Shown in pieces: positions 6,973 to 14,664 of a stretch of 30,931 nucleotides of DNA (its first letter is position 1; every line of letters starts with the position of its first letter). The notes under the pieces are model-generated. The model searched no databases. It was given only the letters and a program-made list of their open reading frames with translations, and was not told the DNA's origin. Origin of the DNA: a bacterium (GTDB taxonomy: Bacteria > Patescibacteriota > Minisyncoccia > Phycocordibacterales > UBA918); the NCBI GenBank assembly GCA_027487145.1, contig JAIYEC010000052.1, forward strand, positions 1-30,931. The letters run 5' to 3'. Made by a program: the position numbers and the translations under genes.

Positions 6973-6979
6973 TACCGTG

Positions 6980-6985
6980 ATTATG
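6980..6985 (-). promoter_or_regulatory. -10 box (CATAAT) for mltG
   Basis: On the minus strand CATAAT ends 7 nt before the mltG ATG (6972), the same spacing as the other near-leaderless promoters of the window. Confidence 0.4.
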
Positions 6986-7064
6986 CCATAGATTTTTTAC
7001 TTTTTCTACCGGTTTCCTGTAGAAGGAGGACAAGGGTCTGTCGTATTGGTGGTAGCAGTCGGGG

Positions 7065-7070
7065 TATACT
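7065..7070 (+). promoter_or_regulatory. -10 box (TATACT) that sets the start at 7076
   Basis: GGTATACT ends 5 nt before ATG 7076, so the transcript should begin at the ATG. This excludes the longer frame that opens upstream at 7046, because its first codons would not be transcribed. Confidence 0.6.
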
Positions 7071-7075
7071 TAGGT

Positions 7076-7666
7076 ATGAAAAAATTTGCACCCTATCTCG
7101 TTCTGGCGATTATTATCGGGCTTGGTGTATTGGTGTGGCAACGGGGGGAGAAGCCGGCTGTTGTCGTACAAAATACCGAACAAGTTCAGATTGAAGGAGT
7201 GACAACGCCGCCGGGTAAAAAACCAGAATCAGGTATGGCTACTTTAGCTGCCTTGTCGCAAAAAGGAGAAAGTCTAGAGTGTCAGGTTGTGCTGGAGCGG
7301 AGTGACGCAGAAGGAAATATTGAAGGGACGTACTTTACTCATCAGGGTAGTATGCGGGGAGATTTTATGGTGCCGAGCCCAGAGTTTGGCGGTAAATTAA
7401 TGTCTTCGATGATTGTTGATGCGAATATGTTATTTGTATGGACAACGATTGATAACCAGGTGATTGGCTTTAAGTCTGACCTCACAAATCTCGACACTAC
7501 GGTATCAACCAAAGAACCGATACCACTTGATGAGCCAGTTCGATATACCTGTACGGTATGGGATAGTGTTGATGGAAGCGTGTTTATTCCGCCAGCGCAG
7601 GTTACGTTTACTGACACACGCACGGCCATCCAAGGTGGTATTGAGTACGGTATCTTACCAGACTAG
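7076..7666 (+). CDS. Membrane-anchored extracytoplasmic protein of unknown function
   Basis: A 196-residue protein with a membrane segment at about residues 5-22 (APYLVLAIIIGLGVLVW), a polar linker and a globular part of about 140 residues. The globular part (ECQVVLERSDAEGNIEGTYFTHQGSMRGDF, then MLFVWTTIDNQVIGFKSDL) alternates short beta strands, reminiscent of lipoprotein-carrier-like beta sheets, but I cannot place it in a family. Only two cysteines are present (one near residue 73, one in YTCTVWD), which could form a disulfide. The start is chosen from the TATACT box five bases upstream and the hydrophobic N-terminus. The 3' end overlaps the convergent methyltransferase gene by 4 bp. Confidence 0.65.
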   Translation: MKKFAPYLVLAIIIGLGVLVWQRGEKPAVVVQNTEQVQIEGVTTPPGKKPESGMATLAALSQKGESLECQVVLERSDAEGNIEGTYFTHQGSMRGDFMVPSPEFGGKLMSSMIVDANMLFVWTTIDNQVIGFKSDLTNLDTTVSTKEPIPLDEPVRYTCTVWDSVDGSVFIPPAQVTFTDTRTAIQGGIEYGILPD

Positions 7667-8418
7667 CTCACTTCTCCGCGGGCTACGCCGTAATCTTTCT
7701 CGACATAGATTGAAATAGTTCGTCGTTTTCCAGCGCCACCCTTTACGGCGTGGCGATGAGAGCGATAGATTTTTCGTACGATAAATTTTTCCGAGAGGAA
7801 AGAGACGAGCTCATCTTCAGAGTAAACGAATTCAGCAACTCCCATGACAGGATGAATGTAACTTCCTAGTTCTTGTCCTGGGTGATCTTTTAAGAGACGA
7901 GCGGTGTGGAGATCTTCATCTTTGAGAAAGGTCTTCATGAATAACCATCCACCAGGAATAAGGACGCGGTGTAGTTCGTCACGAAGAGCTGTTCGTTCTT
8001 CTTTGTTTAAGAAGTGAGACGTCATCATATCAAGGGCTAGAGCCTGAGAATTATCTGGTGCAGGGAGTGGTGCGCCAGCGCTACCGACATGGTAGGTGAT
8101 AGGCATTTTTTCTGAAGCCCGTCTGGCCTGGGCAATCGCAGCGGCAGAGATATCAATACCAATACCACGCATGTAGTATTCTCGGGCTAAGTAGATAAGA
8201 TTTCGTCCGTTTCCACAGCCTGCGTCAATGGCACTCACACCTTGTCTTAAGACCAGTTCATTTTTTTGTCGCTCTAAGAAGCGCATGAATTTTGCTAAGT
8301 CGCCGCTTTCAACGGTCGAAAGCTTGAGGTGTGATGGGTTTGTATATTCGGTATCCCAAAACGTCGCGCCGTGTACTTTGCGCTTCTTCTTTTTTGTGAA
8401 GTTTGGTTTTACTGCCAT
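7663..8418 (-). CDS. Class I SAM-dependent methyltransferase
   Basis: A 251-residue protein with the Rossmann methyltransferase signature: motif I AIDAGCGNGRNLIYLA (AdoMet binding) at about residues 63-78, acidic residue motif GIGIDIS, motif II-like LALDMMTSHFLN, and the ELHRVLIPGGWLFMKTF post-motif typical of Methyltransf_11/25 enzymes. The first 30 residues are very basic (KKKKRKVHG) and the C-terminus has KIYRSHRHAVKGGAGKRRT, so a nucleic-acid or anionic partner is possible. The substrate cannot be inferred. No clear promoter or ribosome binding site is visible before ATG 8418. It is convergent with, and overlaps by 4 bp, the unknown anchored protein. Confidence 0.82.
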   Translation of the reverse strand: MAVKPNFTKKKKRKVHGATFWDTEYTNPSHLKLSTVESGDLAKFMRFLERQKNELVLRQGVSAIDAGCGNGRNLIYLAREYYMRGIGIDISAAAIAQARRASEKMPITYHVGSAGAPLPAPDNSQALALDMMTSHFLNKEERTALRDELHRVLIPGGWLFMKTFLKDEDLHTARLLKDHPGQELGSYIHPVMGVAEFVYSEDELVSFLSEKFIVRKIYRSHRHAVKGGAGKRRTISIYVEKDYGVARGEVS

Positions 8419-8466
8419 AGAATACTAGGAGGCTACGGTATTTTGGCATCTTTGTCCATCTGATGA

Positions 8467-8472
8467 TACACT
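8467..8472 (+). promoter_or_regulatory. -10 box (TACACT) for the second DsbA gene
   Basis: GATACACT ends 9 nt before ATG 8482, predicting a leader of only two or three bases. Confidence 0.45.
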
Positions 8473-8481
8473 ACAGCTCAT

Positions 8482-9174
8482 ATGAAAAATCCATGGATCA
8501 TTCTTACAATCATTACTGTCGTTCTTTTTGGTGGCGCAATTGTGTATTCACAAAATGCTAACGAAAAAAATAATCAAGGGGTTGTCGTCGTCGATCATAT
8601 TAAAGGAAACCCTGCCGCCTCGGTAACATTGGTAGAGTACAGCGACTTCCAGTGTCCGGCGTGTGCATCATTTCAGCCTGTTGTTAATGAACTTTTGGCC
8701 CAATACGGCAGTCAGATTAAATTTGAGTATAAACACTTTCCACTACCAATTCATAACTTTGCACAACAAGCAGCGGTAGCTGCAGAGGCGGCGTCGCAGC
8801 AAGACAAGTTTTTTGAATTTCACGATATGTTGTTTGAAAAACAGCAAGAATGGTCAAAGTCAGCTACGCCGCAAGTCTTTTTTGCTCAGTATGCAGAAGA
8901 GCTCGGTCTTGATGTAGAGAAATTTAAGACGCATCAAAATTCTTCTGTGTTGCGGGATGCAGTGCGGGCTGATCTGGCAGAAGCTCGTGAGCTTGGTCTT
9001 ACCGGTACTCCAACTTTCTTCCTCAATGGTGAACGGATGCAGTTTGAAACGTTTGAAGACTTCATTCGACAGATTGCGCTCGCGATTGACCCAAGTGGCG
9101 CGCTTACGGCAAGTAGTACAGCCACCTCCTCTGCTGACACTACCGGAACCCCTGAGATAAAGTTCGGTCTCTAG
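8482..9174 (+). CDS. DsbA family thiol-disulfide oxidoreductase
   Basis: A 230-residue protein with an N-terminal membrane anchor (WIILTIITVVLFGGAIVYS) and a complete DsbA-like thioredoxin domain. Active site CPAC (58-61) sits in VEYSDFQCPACASFQP, a YKHFPL strand follows, then the helical insertion (HNFAQQAAVAAEAASQQDKFFEFHDMLFEKQ) and the cis-Pro loop LGLTGTPTFFLNG. This matches the Thioredoxin_4 / BdbD-type group that introduces disulfides outside the cytoplasm. The C-terminal 30 residues are a Ser/Thr/Ala-rich tail. It differs from the other DsbA at 4652 in its active-site dipeptide (PA against PF), so the two may have different redox potentials or partners. It is convergent with the gene at 9177-9923. 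Confidence 0.9.
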   Translation: MKNPWIILTIITVVLFGGAIVYSQNANEKNNQGVVVVDHIKGNPAASVTLVEYSDFQCPACASFQPVVNELLAQYGSQIKFEYKHFPLPIHNFAQQAAVAAEAASQQDKFFEFHDMLFEKQQEWSKSATPQVFFAQYAEELGLDVEKFKTHQNSSVLRDAVRADLAEARELGLTGTPTFFLNGERMQFETFEDFIRQIALAIDPSGALTASSTATSSADTTGTPEIKFGL

Positions 9175-9176
9175 TA

Positions 9177-9923
9177 TTAGTCTCGATACAATACCTCAAC
9201 CAAAAGCTGGTTGGGGTATTTTGTTACCTGAAGGTATTTTTGTTCGGTTTCTCTATTTGTTACTAAGTACGCTTTTTTGATAGCTTTGCCATCGGTTGGC
9301 TGCTCTAAGATGAGACAATCCTGCGTAATATCATCTGTCTCAATGGTGGTAACTGCGGCTTTGCTCACACTAAACGCAGAACAACCGGCGGATAATTTAA
9401 AGGTCGCTAATCCAATGTCGGCATTAAGTCCATACGGGTTTCTGTCTTGTCCATGAGAAATAAACGGGAGATTATGTTTATGTGCGTACAGTGCAATAAG
9501 ATACTCTCCGATGTACGCAGGGCTAATTTTGAGTGGTGCTTGTTTCCAGGTCGGGAGAAAAACTCGATACGCAAATGAAATTCTGTCTGTGCGAATAGAA
9601 AAGATTATTCCTCCGATAAACTCTCTCTGTTCAAAGAGAGAAAGAGAGTAGTAGGGGAATTTATTTATGGTATTGCCGAGAGTGTTGGTCACGACATCAT
9701 GAGCAATGACATTATCTTTTCTCCCTAAATGAGCCACATGCATCGGCAAAAAAAGTTCAAAAAAATCCTGCTCAAGCGGTTTTATTTCATGTGTGATATG
9801 TGCGTTTGGTAGTTTTAAAACAGCCGTTCTTATTTTGCCTCTTGTTCGGGGCGAAAAGTGTTCCAGTGGGTCACTAGAAACAGAACGTTGCCAGCGGTGG
9901 TGGCTGGGAAAAGTAACTTGCAT
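9177..9923 (-). CDS. Protein of unknown function, possibly GNAT/FemAB-fold acyltransferase
   Basis: A 248-residue soluble protein. The central part reads like an N-acyltransferase fold: a helix with FFELFLPMHVAHLGRKD, then YYSLSLFEQREFIGGIIFSIRTDRISFAYRVFLP (two strands joined by a turn), IGEYLIALYAHKHNLPFISHGQDRNPYGLNADIGLATFKLSAGC. The last piece resembles the substrate-side region of FemAB or BioF2-like acyltransferases. I see no decisive acetyl-CoA motif, so the family stays tentative. It is transcribed divergently from the ATP-grasp gene from a well-formed promoter and is predicted to be leaderless. The pairing with an ATP-grasp ligase hints at a joint pathway that conjugates amino acids or acyl groups, which is inference only. 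Confidence 0.5.
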   Translation of the reverse strand: MQVTFPSHHRWQRSVSSDPLEHFSPRTRGKIRTAVLKLPNAHITHEIKPLEQDFFELFLPMHVAHLGRKDNVIAHDVVTNTLGNTINKFPYYSLSLFEQREFIGGIIFSIRTDRISFAYRVFLPTWKQAPLKISPAYIGEYLIALYAHKHNLPFISHGQDRNPYGLNADIGLATFKLSAGCSAFSVSKAAVTTIETDDITQDCLILEQPTDGKAIKKAYLVTNRETEQKYLQVTKYPNQLLVEVLYRD

Positions 9924-9929
9924 TTATTT

Positions 9930-9958
9930 ATTAAATATAGTATTATAATACTTGTCAA
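9930..9958 (-). promoter_or_regulatory. Promoter TTGACA-17-TTTAAT, leaderless start at 9923
   Basis: On the minus strand a consensus -35 TTGACA (9958-9953), a 17-nt spacer and -10 TTTAAT (9935-9930) are followed by exactly six bases and the ATG at 9923. This is the best complete promoter in the window and places the transcription start on the start codon. Confidence 0.7.
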
Positions 9959-10037
9959 GTTAGCCGTTACTCCGAAATATCTTGAAGCAAACAATCTGCT
10001 GTATCATTGTGAACAGCTTTTTTAGTACTCACACCAC

Positions 10038-11336
10038 ATGAAGAAGATAAAAAATATTGTTGTGTATGTTATGAGTTTGCCGGACGAAGCGGTAACTATT
10101 TCTCAACTCAAGGCCTATGAAAAAACCAGCAAAACTCCAATTCGAGTGTTGCTTTTGCGTGACTCACGGGTAGTTACAAAAAAAGACTATAAAGCAATTA
10201 AAGGTTTGGATATATATGTGGCTTGTGACTTCTCAAAACCATCAAAAATCGTTGAGGCTCTACTGCCGTATCAAGCTGAACTCTTAGCCATTACCTGTCG
10301 CTCGGAGCAGTTCATGCGACGATTTGCTGAAGTGTTACCACATGTGCCATATCTCCGTACTCCAAGCACAGAATCACTTAACTGGGCCAGTGATAAGTAT
10401 GAGATGCGTAAACGTTTTCGTTTGTACGATAAAAAAATCACTCCTAAGTTTAGTCTTGTTAAATCTAACACCTTGGGAGAACGTGAGAGAATCGCAAAAA
10501 AGATTGGTTTTCCAATGATTATCAAACCAACTAATTTGGCTGCTAGTCGATTTGTCTCAATTTGTTACCACGAAGAGGAATTAGAGTTGACACTGCGTAC
10601 GACGTTTCGTGATATCAAAAAAGCGTATGAAGCTGAACATCATCTCGTTCCGCCACGAATTATTGCCGAGGAATACATGGAAGGTGATATGTATTCGGTT
10701 GATTCGTATGTAGATTCGCGCGGAAAGGTCTATCACTGTCCGTTGGTGAAGGTTATCACCGGAAAGAAAATTGGACACGATGATTTTTACAATTATCTTC
10801 AGATGACACCGTCTGGATTAAAGCCTCGTTCAATCGAGCGCGCTCATAAAGCAGCTGAAGCCGGTATTCATGCACTTGGACTACGGAGTACTACGGCTCA
10901 CACCGAACTGCTAAAAATGGATGATGATTGGAAGATTATTGAAATTGGTGCTCGAGTGGGAGGGTTTCGACATGTGCTCCATGAGTTAAGTTGCGATATC
11001 AATCATACGCTCAACGATGTCCTCATTCGAATTCCTAAAAAACCAATCTTGCCGAAAAAGTGTAAAGGATTTGCCGTTGCAATGAAGTGGTTTGCAGCTA
11101 AAGAAGGAGTGATTACAGAAATGAAGGGGATTAAGCGCTTGGAACAATTGTCGTCATTTCACAAAATAGACGTCAATAAAAAAATTGGCGATAAAGCAAC
11201 CTTTGCTCGAAATGGTGGACGTTCAGTCTTTAATTTGTTTTTGTACAATAACGATCGGTCCAAGCTTTTGGCTGATATCCGTCGAATAGAAAAGATGGTT
11301 GAGGTAAAGGTGGCCACCAAAAAGACAGCCAAATAG
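10038..11336 (+). CDS. ATP-grasp ligase
   Basis: This 432-residue protein has a Rossmann-like N-terminal domain (about 1-115), then an ATP-grasp core. Expected features are the small-lobe lysine in IGFPMIIKPTNLAASR (near residue 165), the hinge acidic segment IIAEEYMEGDMYSVDSYVDSRG, and the metal-binding HTELLKMDDDWKIIEIGARVGGF (Glu and Gly-rich loop near 290-312). The C-terminal domain ends KKTAK. It resembles carboxylate-amine ligases of the BacD/carbamoyl-phosphate synthase-like type, which make an acyl phosphate and couple it to an amine. Substrates cannot be read from sequence. It is divergent from the GNAT-like gene at 9923 and closes with an intrinsic terminator. Confidence 0.85.
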   Translation: MKKIKNIVVYVMSLPDEAVTISQLKAYEKTSKTPIRVLLLRDSRVVTKKDYKAIKGLDIYVACDFSKPSKIVEALLPYQAELLAITCRSEQFMRRFAEVLPHVPYLRTPSTESLNWASDKYEMRKRFRLYDKKITPKFSLVKSNTLGERERIAKKIGFPMIIKPTNLAASRFVSICYHEEELELTLRTTFRDIKKAYEAEHHLVPPRIIAEEYMEGDMYSVDSYVDSRGKVYHCPLVKVITGKKIGHDDFYNYLQMTPSGLKPRSIERAHKAAEAGIHALGLRSTTAHTELLKMDDDWKIIEIGARVGGFRHVLHELSCDINHTLNDVLIRIPKKPILPKKCKGFAVAMKWFAAKEGVITEMKGIKRLEQLSSFHKIDVNKKIGDKATFARNGGRSVFNLFLYNNDRSKLLADIRRIEKMVEVKVATKKTAK

Positions 11337-11348
11337 CCATGGGGAGAG

Positions 11349-11372
11349 AGCGGGCGAAGGAGCCCGCTTTTT
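11349..11372 (+). terminator. Intrinsic terminator after the ATP-grasp gene
   Basis: A 7-bp stem AGCGGGC/GCCCGCT (11349-11355 and 11362-11368) with a 6-nt loop is followed by a T-run. The T-run runs straight into the -10 box of the next gene. Confidence 0.85.
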
Positions 11373-11374
11373 GG

Positions 11375-11380
11375 TATGAT
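11375..11380 (+). promoter_or_regulatory. -10 box (TATGAT) that sets the start at 11387
   Basis: GGTATGAT begins two bases after the terminator T-run and ends 6 nt before ATG 11387. It decides against the longer frame that opens at 11339 inside the terminator. Confidence 0.6.
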
Positions 11381-11386
11381 AGCGGT

Positions 11387-12172
11387 ATGTTACGGACCAG
11401 GAATTTGGCAATACTAGCGACACTCGTCTCAGCTGGCACACTTGGTGCAGCAGTGGCGTTGTTTGATACAGCGGTACTTGGTACCGGACAACTCGCTGCG
11501 CTTGGACTCTCGGTGTCTGATGAAGAGAAAACCTACACTGCATCACTGCCCGATTCACCCGAAGGTTTTGCGTACGATGAGCGAGTTCGTGAACTTCGAA
11601 AAAAAATTGCTGGGAGCTCTTTGGCTGAATATCAAGATGTTACCGTCGAACCAACTGTAGGAACAACGACTGAAGAAGGGTCTGAAGGAGAGACTGAAGA
11701 AACTACAGATGGAACTGTCGTGTTGGCAGAAAAACGCTGCTCTCTGTATCAGGTGTCAAATACACCATGGGATGCCCGTGAAATTAAAATGCAGGTGTCA
11801 GAAGGAGCCCGAATCTTTTATCGAACAGGAGCGACTGCTACAGTTGGTTCAACCACCACAGCGGCTAAAGAAATTCTTGCTAGATTACCGTTACGTACCT
11901 CTGGTACTGGGTCCTACTGTGTTCCATCAGATGTGATTGGTATTACCGAAAACGGATATCTTATTTACAACGATGACGTAGCTCTGTTTGCTTCATACGG
12001 GGCAAATGCTCTGATCGGATACGCGCTTGATGGGCTTCCAATTTATGGTGCGTCAGCCGAAAAGACCGACGAGTGTGGTGGGGCGAGAGTTGGTGGTTCG
12101 TATCGGTATATTCTCAATACGAACAGGGATACCGTTATTGCGTGTTTTGCAGCGACTCCGATCGCACTCTAG
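11387..12172 (+). CDS. Secreted or anchored YHYH-domain protein
   Basis: A 261-residue exported protein. An N-terminal hydrophobic segment (residues 6-38) is followed by an acidic Thr/Glu-rich linker (about 88-110: EEGSEGETEETTDG) and a C-terminal domain with four cysteines (118, 178, 230, 253). The segment ALIGYALDGLPIYGAS...DECGGARVGGSYRYIL is the signature of the YHYH family (Pfam PF14240), in which YALDGFPIYGP and DEC-G are conserved and the eponymous YHYH becomes YRYI here (239-242). Members are extracellular and poorly characterised. The loss of the first histidine of YHYH might affect a metal site if there is one. The exonuclease gene follows two bases after the stop. Confidence 0.75.
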   Translation: MLRTRNLAILATLVSAGTLGAAVALFDTAVLGTGQLAALGLSVSDEEKTYTASLPDSPEGFAYDERVRELRKKIAGSSLAEYQDVTVEPTVGTTTEEGSEGETEETTDGTVVLAEKRCSLYQVSNTPWDAREIKMQVSEGARIFYRTGATATVGSTTTAAKEILARLPLRTSGTGSYCVPSDVIGITENGYLIYNDDVALFASYGANALIGYALDGLPIYGASAEKTDECGGARVGGSYRYILNTNRDTVIACFAATPIAL

Positions 12173-12174
12173 CT

Positions 12175-12876
12175 ATGGCTACACTAGTTTTTGATATTGA
12201 AACTATTCCGAACGAATGGAGTTCTTTTGATGCCTATACAAAACAGAAACTCATACAGAGTGCTGGAGAGGCAGGTGAAGCCGGAGCAATCGCTTCTCTT
12301 GGGCTATCGCCTTTTACAGGGAGTATTTGTAGTGTTGCTCTTTACGATATTGAACGAAAACAAGGGGCGGTGTACTTCAAAGGAGATGGTACATACGAAA
12401 ATGAACGAATTGACGACTTTGTAGTCAAAGAGCGATCTGAAAATGAAATACTTGAAGATTTTTGGGAAGGTATCAAAGGGTACGATGTGTTCGTTACCTT
12501 CAATGGGCGATCGTTTGATATACCATTCTTACTCCATCGATCTGTCGTGTGTGGTGTGCAACCGTCACACCTTTTTGCACACAGTCGTTATCTGACAAAA
12601 CAATCATTGCCGTACCATGTTGATTTGATGGATGAGTTAACAATGTACGGGGCTATGAATAAACGACCGTCGCTTCACTTGCTGCTACAGGCGTATGGGA
12701 TAGAAAGTAAGAAAGGGCAGGTGGATGGAAGTCAGGTCGCGGAACTTTTTAAAGCTGGTCGATTTGGTGATTTGCTGCGACATAATATCGACGACGTTCT
12801 CGCCACCGTAGCACTCTACGGAAAATGGAAACAATATTTAGCGCCAACATCGTTTTTAAATGCTATTGAGTTTTAG
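12175..12876 (+). CDS. DEDD-family 3'-5' exonuclease (PolB-exonuclease/RNase H-like)
   Basis: A 233-residue protein of the PolB-like exonuclease/ribonuclease-H-like group. Exo I is LVFDIETIPNEW (Asp and Glu metal ligands at residues 6-8). Exo II is FVTFNGRSFDIPFLLHR. The C-terminal Exo III is LLRHNIDDVLATVALYGKW with the last Asp. These match the predicted 3'-5' exonuclease family (DNA_pol_B_exo2 / RNase_H_2) found in many bacteria as a stand-alone protein. It would remove nucleotides from 3' ends of DNA or RNA with two metal ions; no polymerase domain is attached. The start at 12175 lies two bases after the YHYH stop, so the genes are likely co-transcribed. Confidence 0.82.
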   Translation: MATLVFDIETIPNEWSSFDAYTKQKLIQSAGEAGEAGAIASLGLSPFTGSICSVALYDIERKQGAVYFKGDGTYENERIDDFVVKERSENEILEDFWEGIKGYDVFVTFNGRSFDIPFLLHRSVVCGVQPSHLFAHSRYLTKQSLPYHVDLMDELTMYGAMNKRPSLHLLLQAYGIESKKGQVDGSQVAELFKAGRFGDLLRHNIDDVLATVALYGKWKQYLAPTSFLNAIEF

Positions 12877-12898
12877 TTAAAAATGTGATGTAATGTAA

Positions 12899-12913
12899 TT
12901 AGAGTTGCTCTAA
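12899..12913 (+). promoter_or_regulatory. Small hairpin in the leader of the amber-interrupted ORF
   Basis: TTAGAG (12899-12904) and CTCTAA (12908-12913) pair around a 3-nt loop just before the ribosome binding site of the ORF at 12930. A TGTAAT box overlaps its left side. Confidence 0.3.
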
Positions 12914-12917
12914 CTGA

Positions 12918-12922
12918 AAGGA
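12918..12922 (+). promoter_or_regulatory. Shine-Dalgarno for the ATG at 12930
   Basis: AAGGA seven bases before ATG 12930 supports this as a genuine initiation site even though the frame meets TAG at codon 4. Confidence 0.6.
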
Positions 12923-12929
12923 ATTGCAT

Positions 12930-13343
12930 ATGGGACGTTAGTGGAAAAACACTGTCCACAATCCGCCTGAAGACGAAGAACAAAAGGTAACCTTCAAAGG
13001 TGATCCGAAAGCGCTCTCGAAGCACTGGCCGATTCTGTGGAGATACTTCCAGAATTGGCATATCCTAAAGGTTGCTAGAACAAGTGGATTCAAACTCTAC
13101 TTTCGTTCGAAAAATGGCCAGCGCATGAGATATCGCTCGCTGATCTTCAAGGATTATGTCGCTGTTCGAGTCGGGCCTGAAGAAGTTACCTTCTGGGCGG
13201 TCTGTGGAAGAGAACAGGAATATACACCCTTGAAGATTACAGATATGGGTGTATGGATTCCTGGTCGTTTTCGGACAGATACTCGAAATCCTGACCACCG
13301 GATGATCGCAGACCACCTCAGGAAAAAGGCCATGTTCGTTTGA
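12930..13343 (+). pseudogene. ORF of unknown family with in-frame amber at codon 4
   Basis: After a clear Shine-Dalgarno sequence the frame reads Met-Gly-Arg, then TAG (12939-12941), then 133 uninterrupted codons to TGA (13341-13343). No ATG, GTG or TTG occurs in frame before 13125, so protein-like sequence upstream of that point (WKNTVHNPPEDEEQ, HWPILWRYFQNWHILKVAR) would be lost without reading through the TAG. The product would be a 137-residue basic, aromatic-rich soluble protein. I do not recognise it. Its codons favour ATC, TTC, TAC, CTC and CGC more than neighbouring genes, and it has its own GC-rich terminator, so it looks like a recently acquired cassette. A nonsense mutation, a sequencing error or programmed readthrough are all possible. 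TAG is a normal stop elsewhere in the window. Confidence 0.6.
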
Positions 13344-13362
13344 GGCGAGGCTCAATATCAAC

Positions 13363-13402
13363 CCGCGCCCTTGCTTTCGAGCTCGGGCGCGGCTTCTGTT
13401 TC
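13363..13402 (+). terminator. GC-rich intrinsic terminator after the amber-interrupted ORF
   Basis: A perfect 8-bp stem CCGCGCCC (13363-13370) / GGGCGCGG (13385-13392) with a 14-nt loop is followed by a T-rich stretch. Confidence 0.75.
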
Positions 13403-13412
13403 TTGGGTCTGA

Positions 13413-13418
13413 TATACT
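13413..13418 (+). promoter_or_regulatory. -10 box (TATACT) for the GH1 gene
   Basis: GATATACT ends 10 nt before ATG 13429, predicting a leader of about three bases. A second TATAAT (13423-13428) abuts the ATG and is too close to serve it. Confidence 0.5.
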
Positions 13419-13428
13419 ATTTTATAAT

Positions 13429-14658
13429 ATGTCAGAAAAGAAATTTCCAGAGGGATTTTTATGGGGAGCAGCGACAGCAAGTTACCAAGTAGAAGGTGGT
13501 ATTGAAAATTGTGATTGGGCACAAGCTGCTAGGCAGCAGCGGGTGCCACCGTGTGGTATTGCGTGTGATCACTACAATCGCTATGAAGAAGATTTTGATA
13601 TAGCTAAAAATCTTGGACACAATGCGCATCGTTTTTCGGTTGAGTGGGCACGGATTGAGCCTGAACAGGGTCAATTCAACGAAGAAGCAATCGCACATTA
13701 CCGCGAAGTGCTTAAGGCGCTTCAGGCGCGAGGCATTACACCATTTGTTACACTGTGGCACTTTACATTACCATTGTGGTTCTCTGAGAGTGGAGGATTT
13801 GAACGAAAGGACTCGCCTGAAATTTTTGCTCGGTACTGTGCCTTTGTTGCTAATCGATTGGGCGATCTTTGTACTAATTTCTCAACTATTAATGAACCGA
13901 GTGTGTATGGAAGTAATGGATGGTTGCGCGGGAGCTGGCCTCCATTTAAGCGATTTGCTCTGACAGACTTAGTTGCAATCACCAATTCAGGTCGTAGTTA
14001 TGAAGGAAAGCCAAGTAAGGGGTTGGCTCCTGTTTTCTTGTGGATGCGTGTCATGAAGAATCTCGCTAAAGGGCATAATCGTGCGTACGTCGAAATAAAA
14101 AAGCTTCGACCAGACACTAACATCAATTTTGTTCATCATGTCATCGTCTTTGATGCTAATTGGAACCCATTCAACAAATTAAAAGCGTACATTGCTAATT
14201 GGCAGTGGACACATGTGTTCATGAAGCGGACTAAAGGACACTATGACTCAATTGGACTCAATTACTACTTCTATACACAATTTGGTGACAAGCGACAGTG
14301 GCGTAAGACCGATATGGATTGGAATTTTGCCCCGGAACGTATCTATGACGCGCTCATGATATTGAAGCGATACAATAAACCAATTTATATCTCTGAAGCC
14401 GGTTTGGCAGATGCGGCTGATAGTGGTCGGGCTGAGTACATACAAAAACAAGTTGAAGCGGCCTGGCGAGCCATTCAAGCTGGGGTTGATATAAAAGCTC
14501 ACATCTATTGGTCATTACTTGATAACTACGAATGGGCACTTGGATTTGAAAAGCGATTTGGTCTCATTGAGATTAATTACGAAACACTTGAGCGGAACAT
14601 CCGTCCATCAGCATACGTGTACAAGGCGATTTGTGAGGCAAACGCTGTTGTAGAATAG
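13429..14658 (+). CDS. Family 1 glycoside hydrolase (beta-glucosidase-like)
   Basis: A 409-residue TIM-barrel enzyme of GH1, somewhat shorter than the usual 440-480. It begins with the family signature FPEGFLWGAATASYQVEGG, then HYNRYEEDFDIAKNLGHNAHRFSVEWARIEP. The acid/base glutamate is E156 (FSTINEPSVYG) and the nucleophile is E323 in YISEAGLADA, replacing the usual YITENG. WSLLDNYEWALGFEKRFGLIEIN closes the barrel. It should hydrolyse beta-linked glucosides or related sugars; there is no signal peptide, so it acts in the cytoplasm. The neighbouring EamA transporter and an anchored hydrolase suggest a small glycan-use locus. The ribose-like part of the active site cannot be assigned a substrate from sequence. 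Confidence 0.9.
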   Translation: MSEKKFPEGFLWGAATASYQVEGGIENCDWAQAARQQRVPPCGIACDHYNRYEEDFDIAKNLGHNAHRFSVEWARIEPEQGQFNEEAIAHYREVLKALQARGITPFVTLWHFTLPLWFSESGGFERKDSPEIFARYCAFVANRLGDLCTNFSTINEPSVYGSNGWLRGSWPPFKRFALTDLVAITNSGRSYEGKPSKGLAPVFLWMRVMKNLAKGHNRAYVEIKKLRPDTNINFVHHVIVFDANWNPFNKLKAYIANWQWTHVFMKRTKGHYDSIGLNYYFYTQFGDKRQWRKTDMDWNFAPERIYDALMILKRYNKPIYISEAGLADAADSGRAEYIQKQVEAAWRAIQAGVDIKAHIYWSLLDNYEWALGFEKRFGLIEINYETLERNIRPSAYVYKAICEANAVVE

Positions 14659-14664
14659 AGCTAA

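Noticed and set aside
8419..8450. Shine-Dalgarno for the methyltransferase gene
   Set aside because: The AGGAGG-like bases here lie on the plus strand, while the gene is on the minus strand, so they cannot serve it.
12073..12174. Longer N-terminus for the exonuclease
   Set aside because: The extension overlaps the end of the YHYH gene in another frame, and the exonuclease domain begins right at Met 12175.
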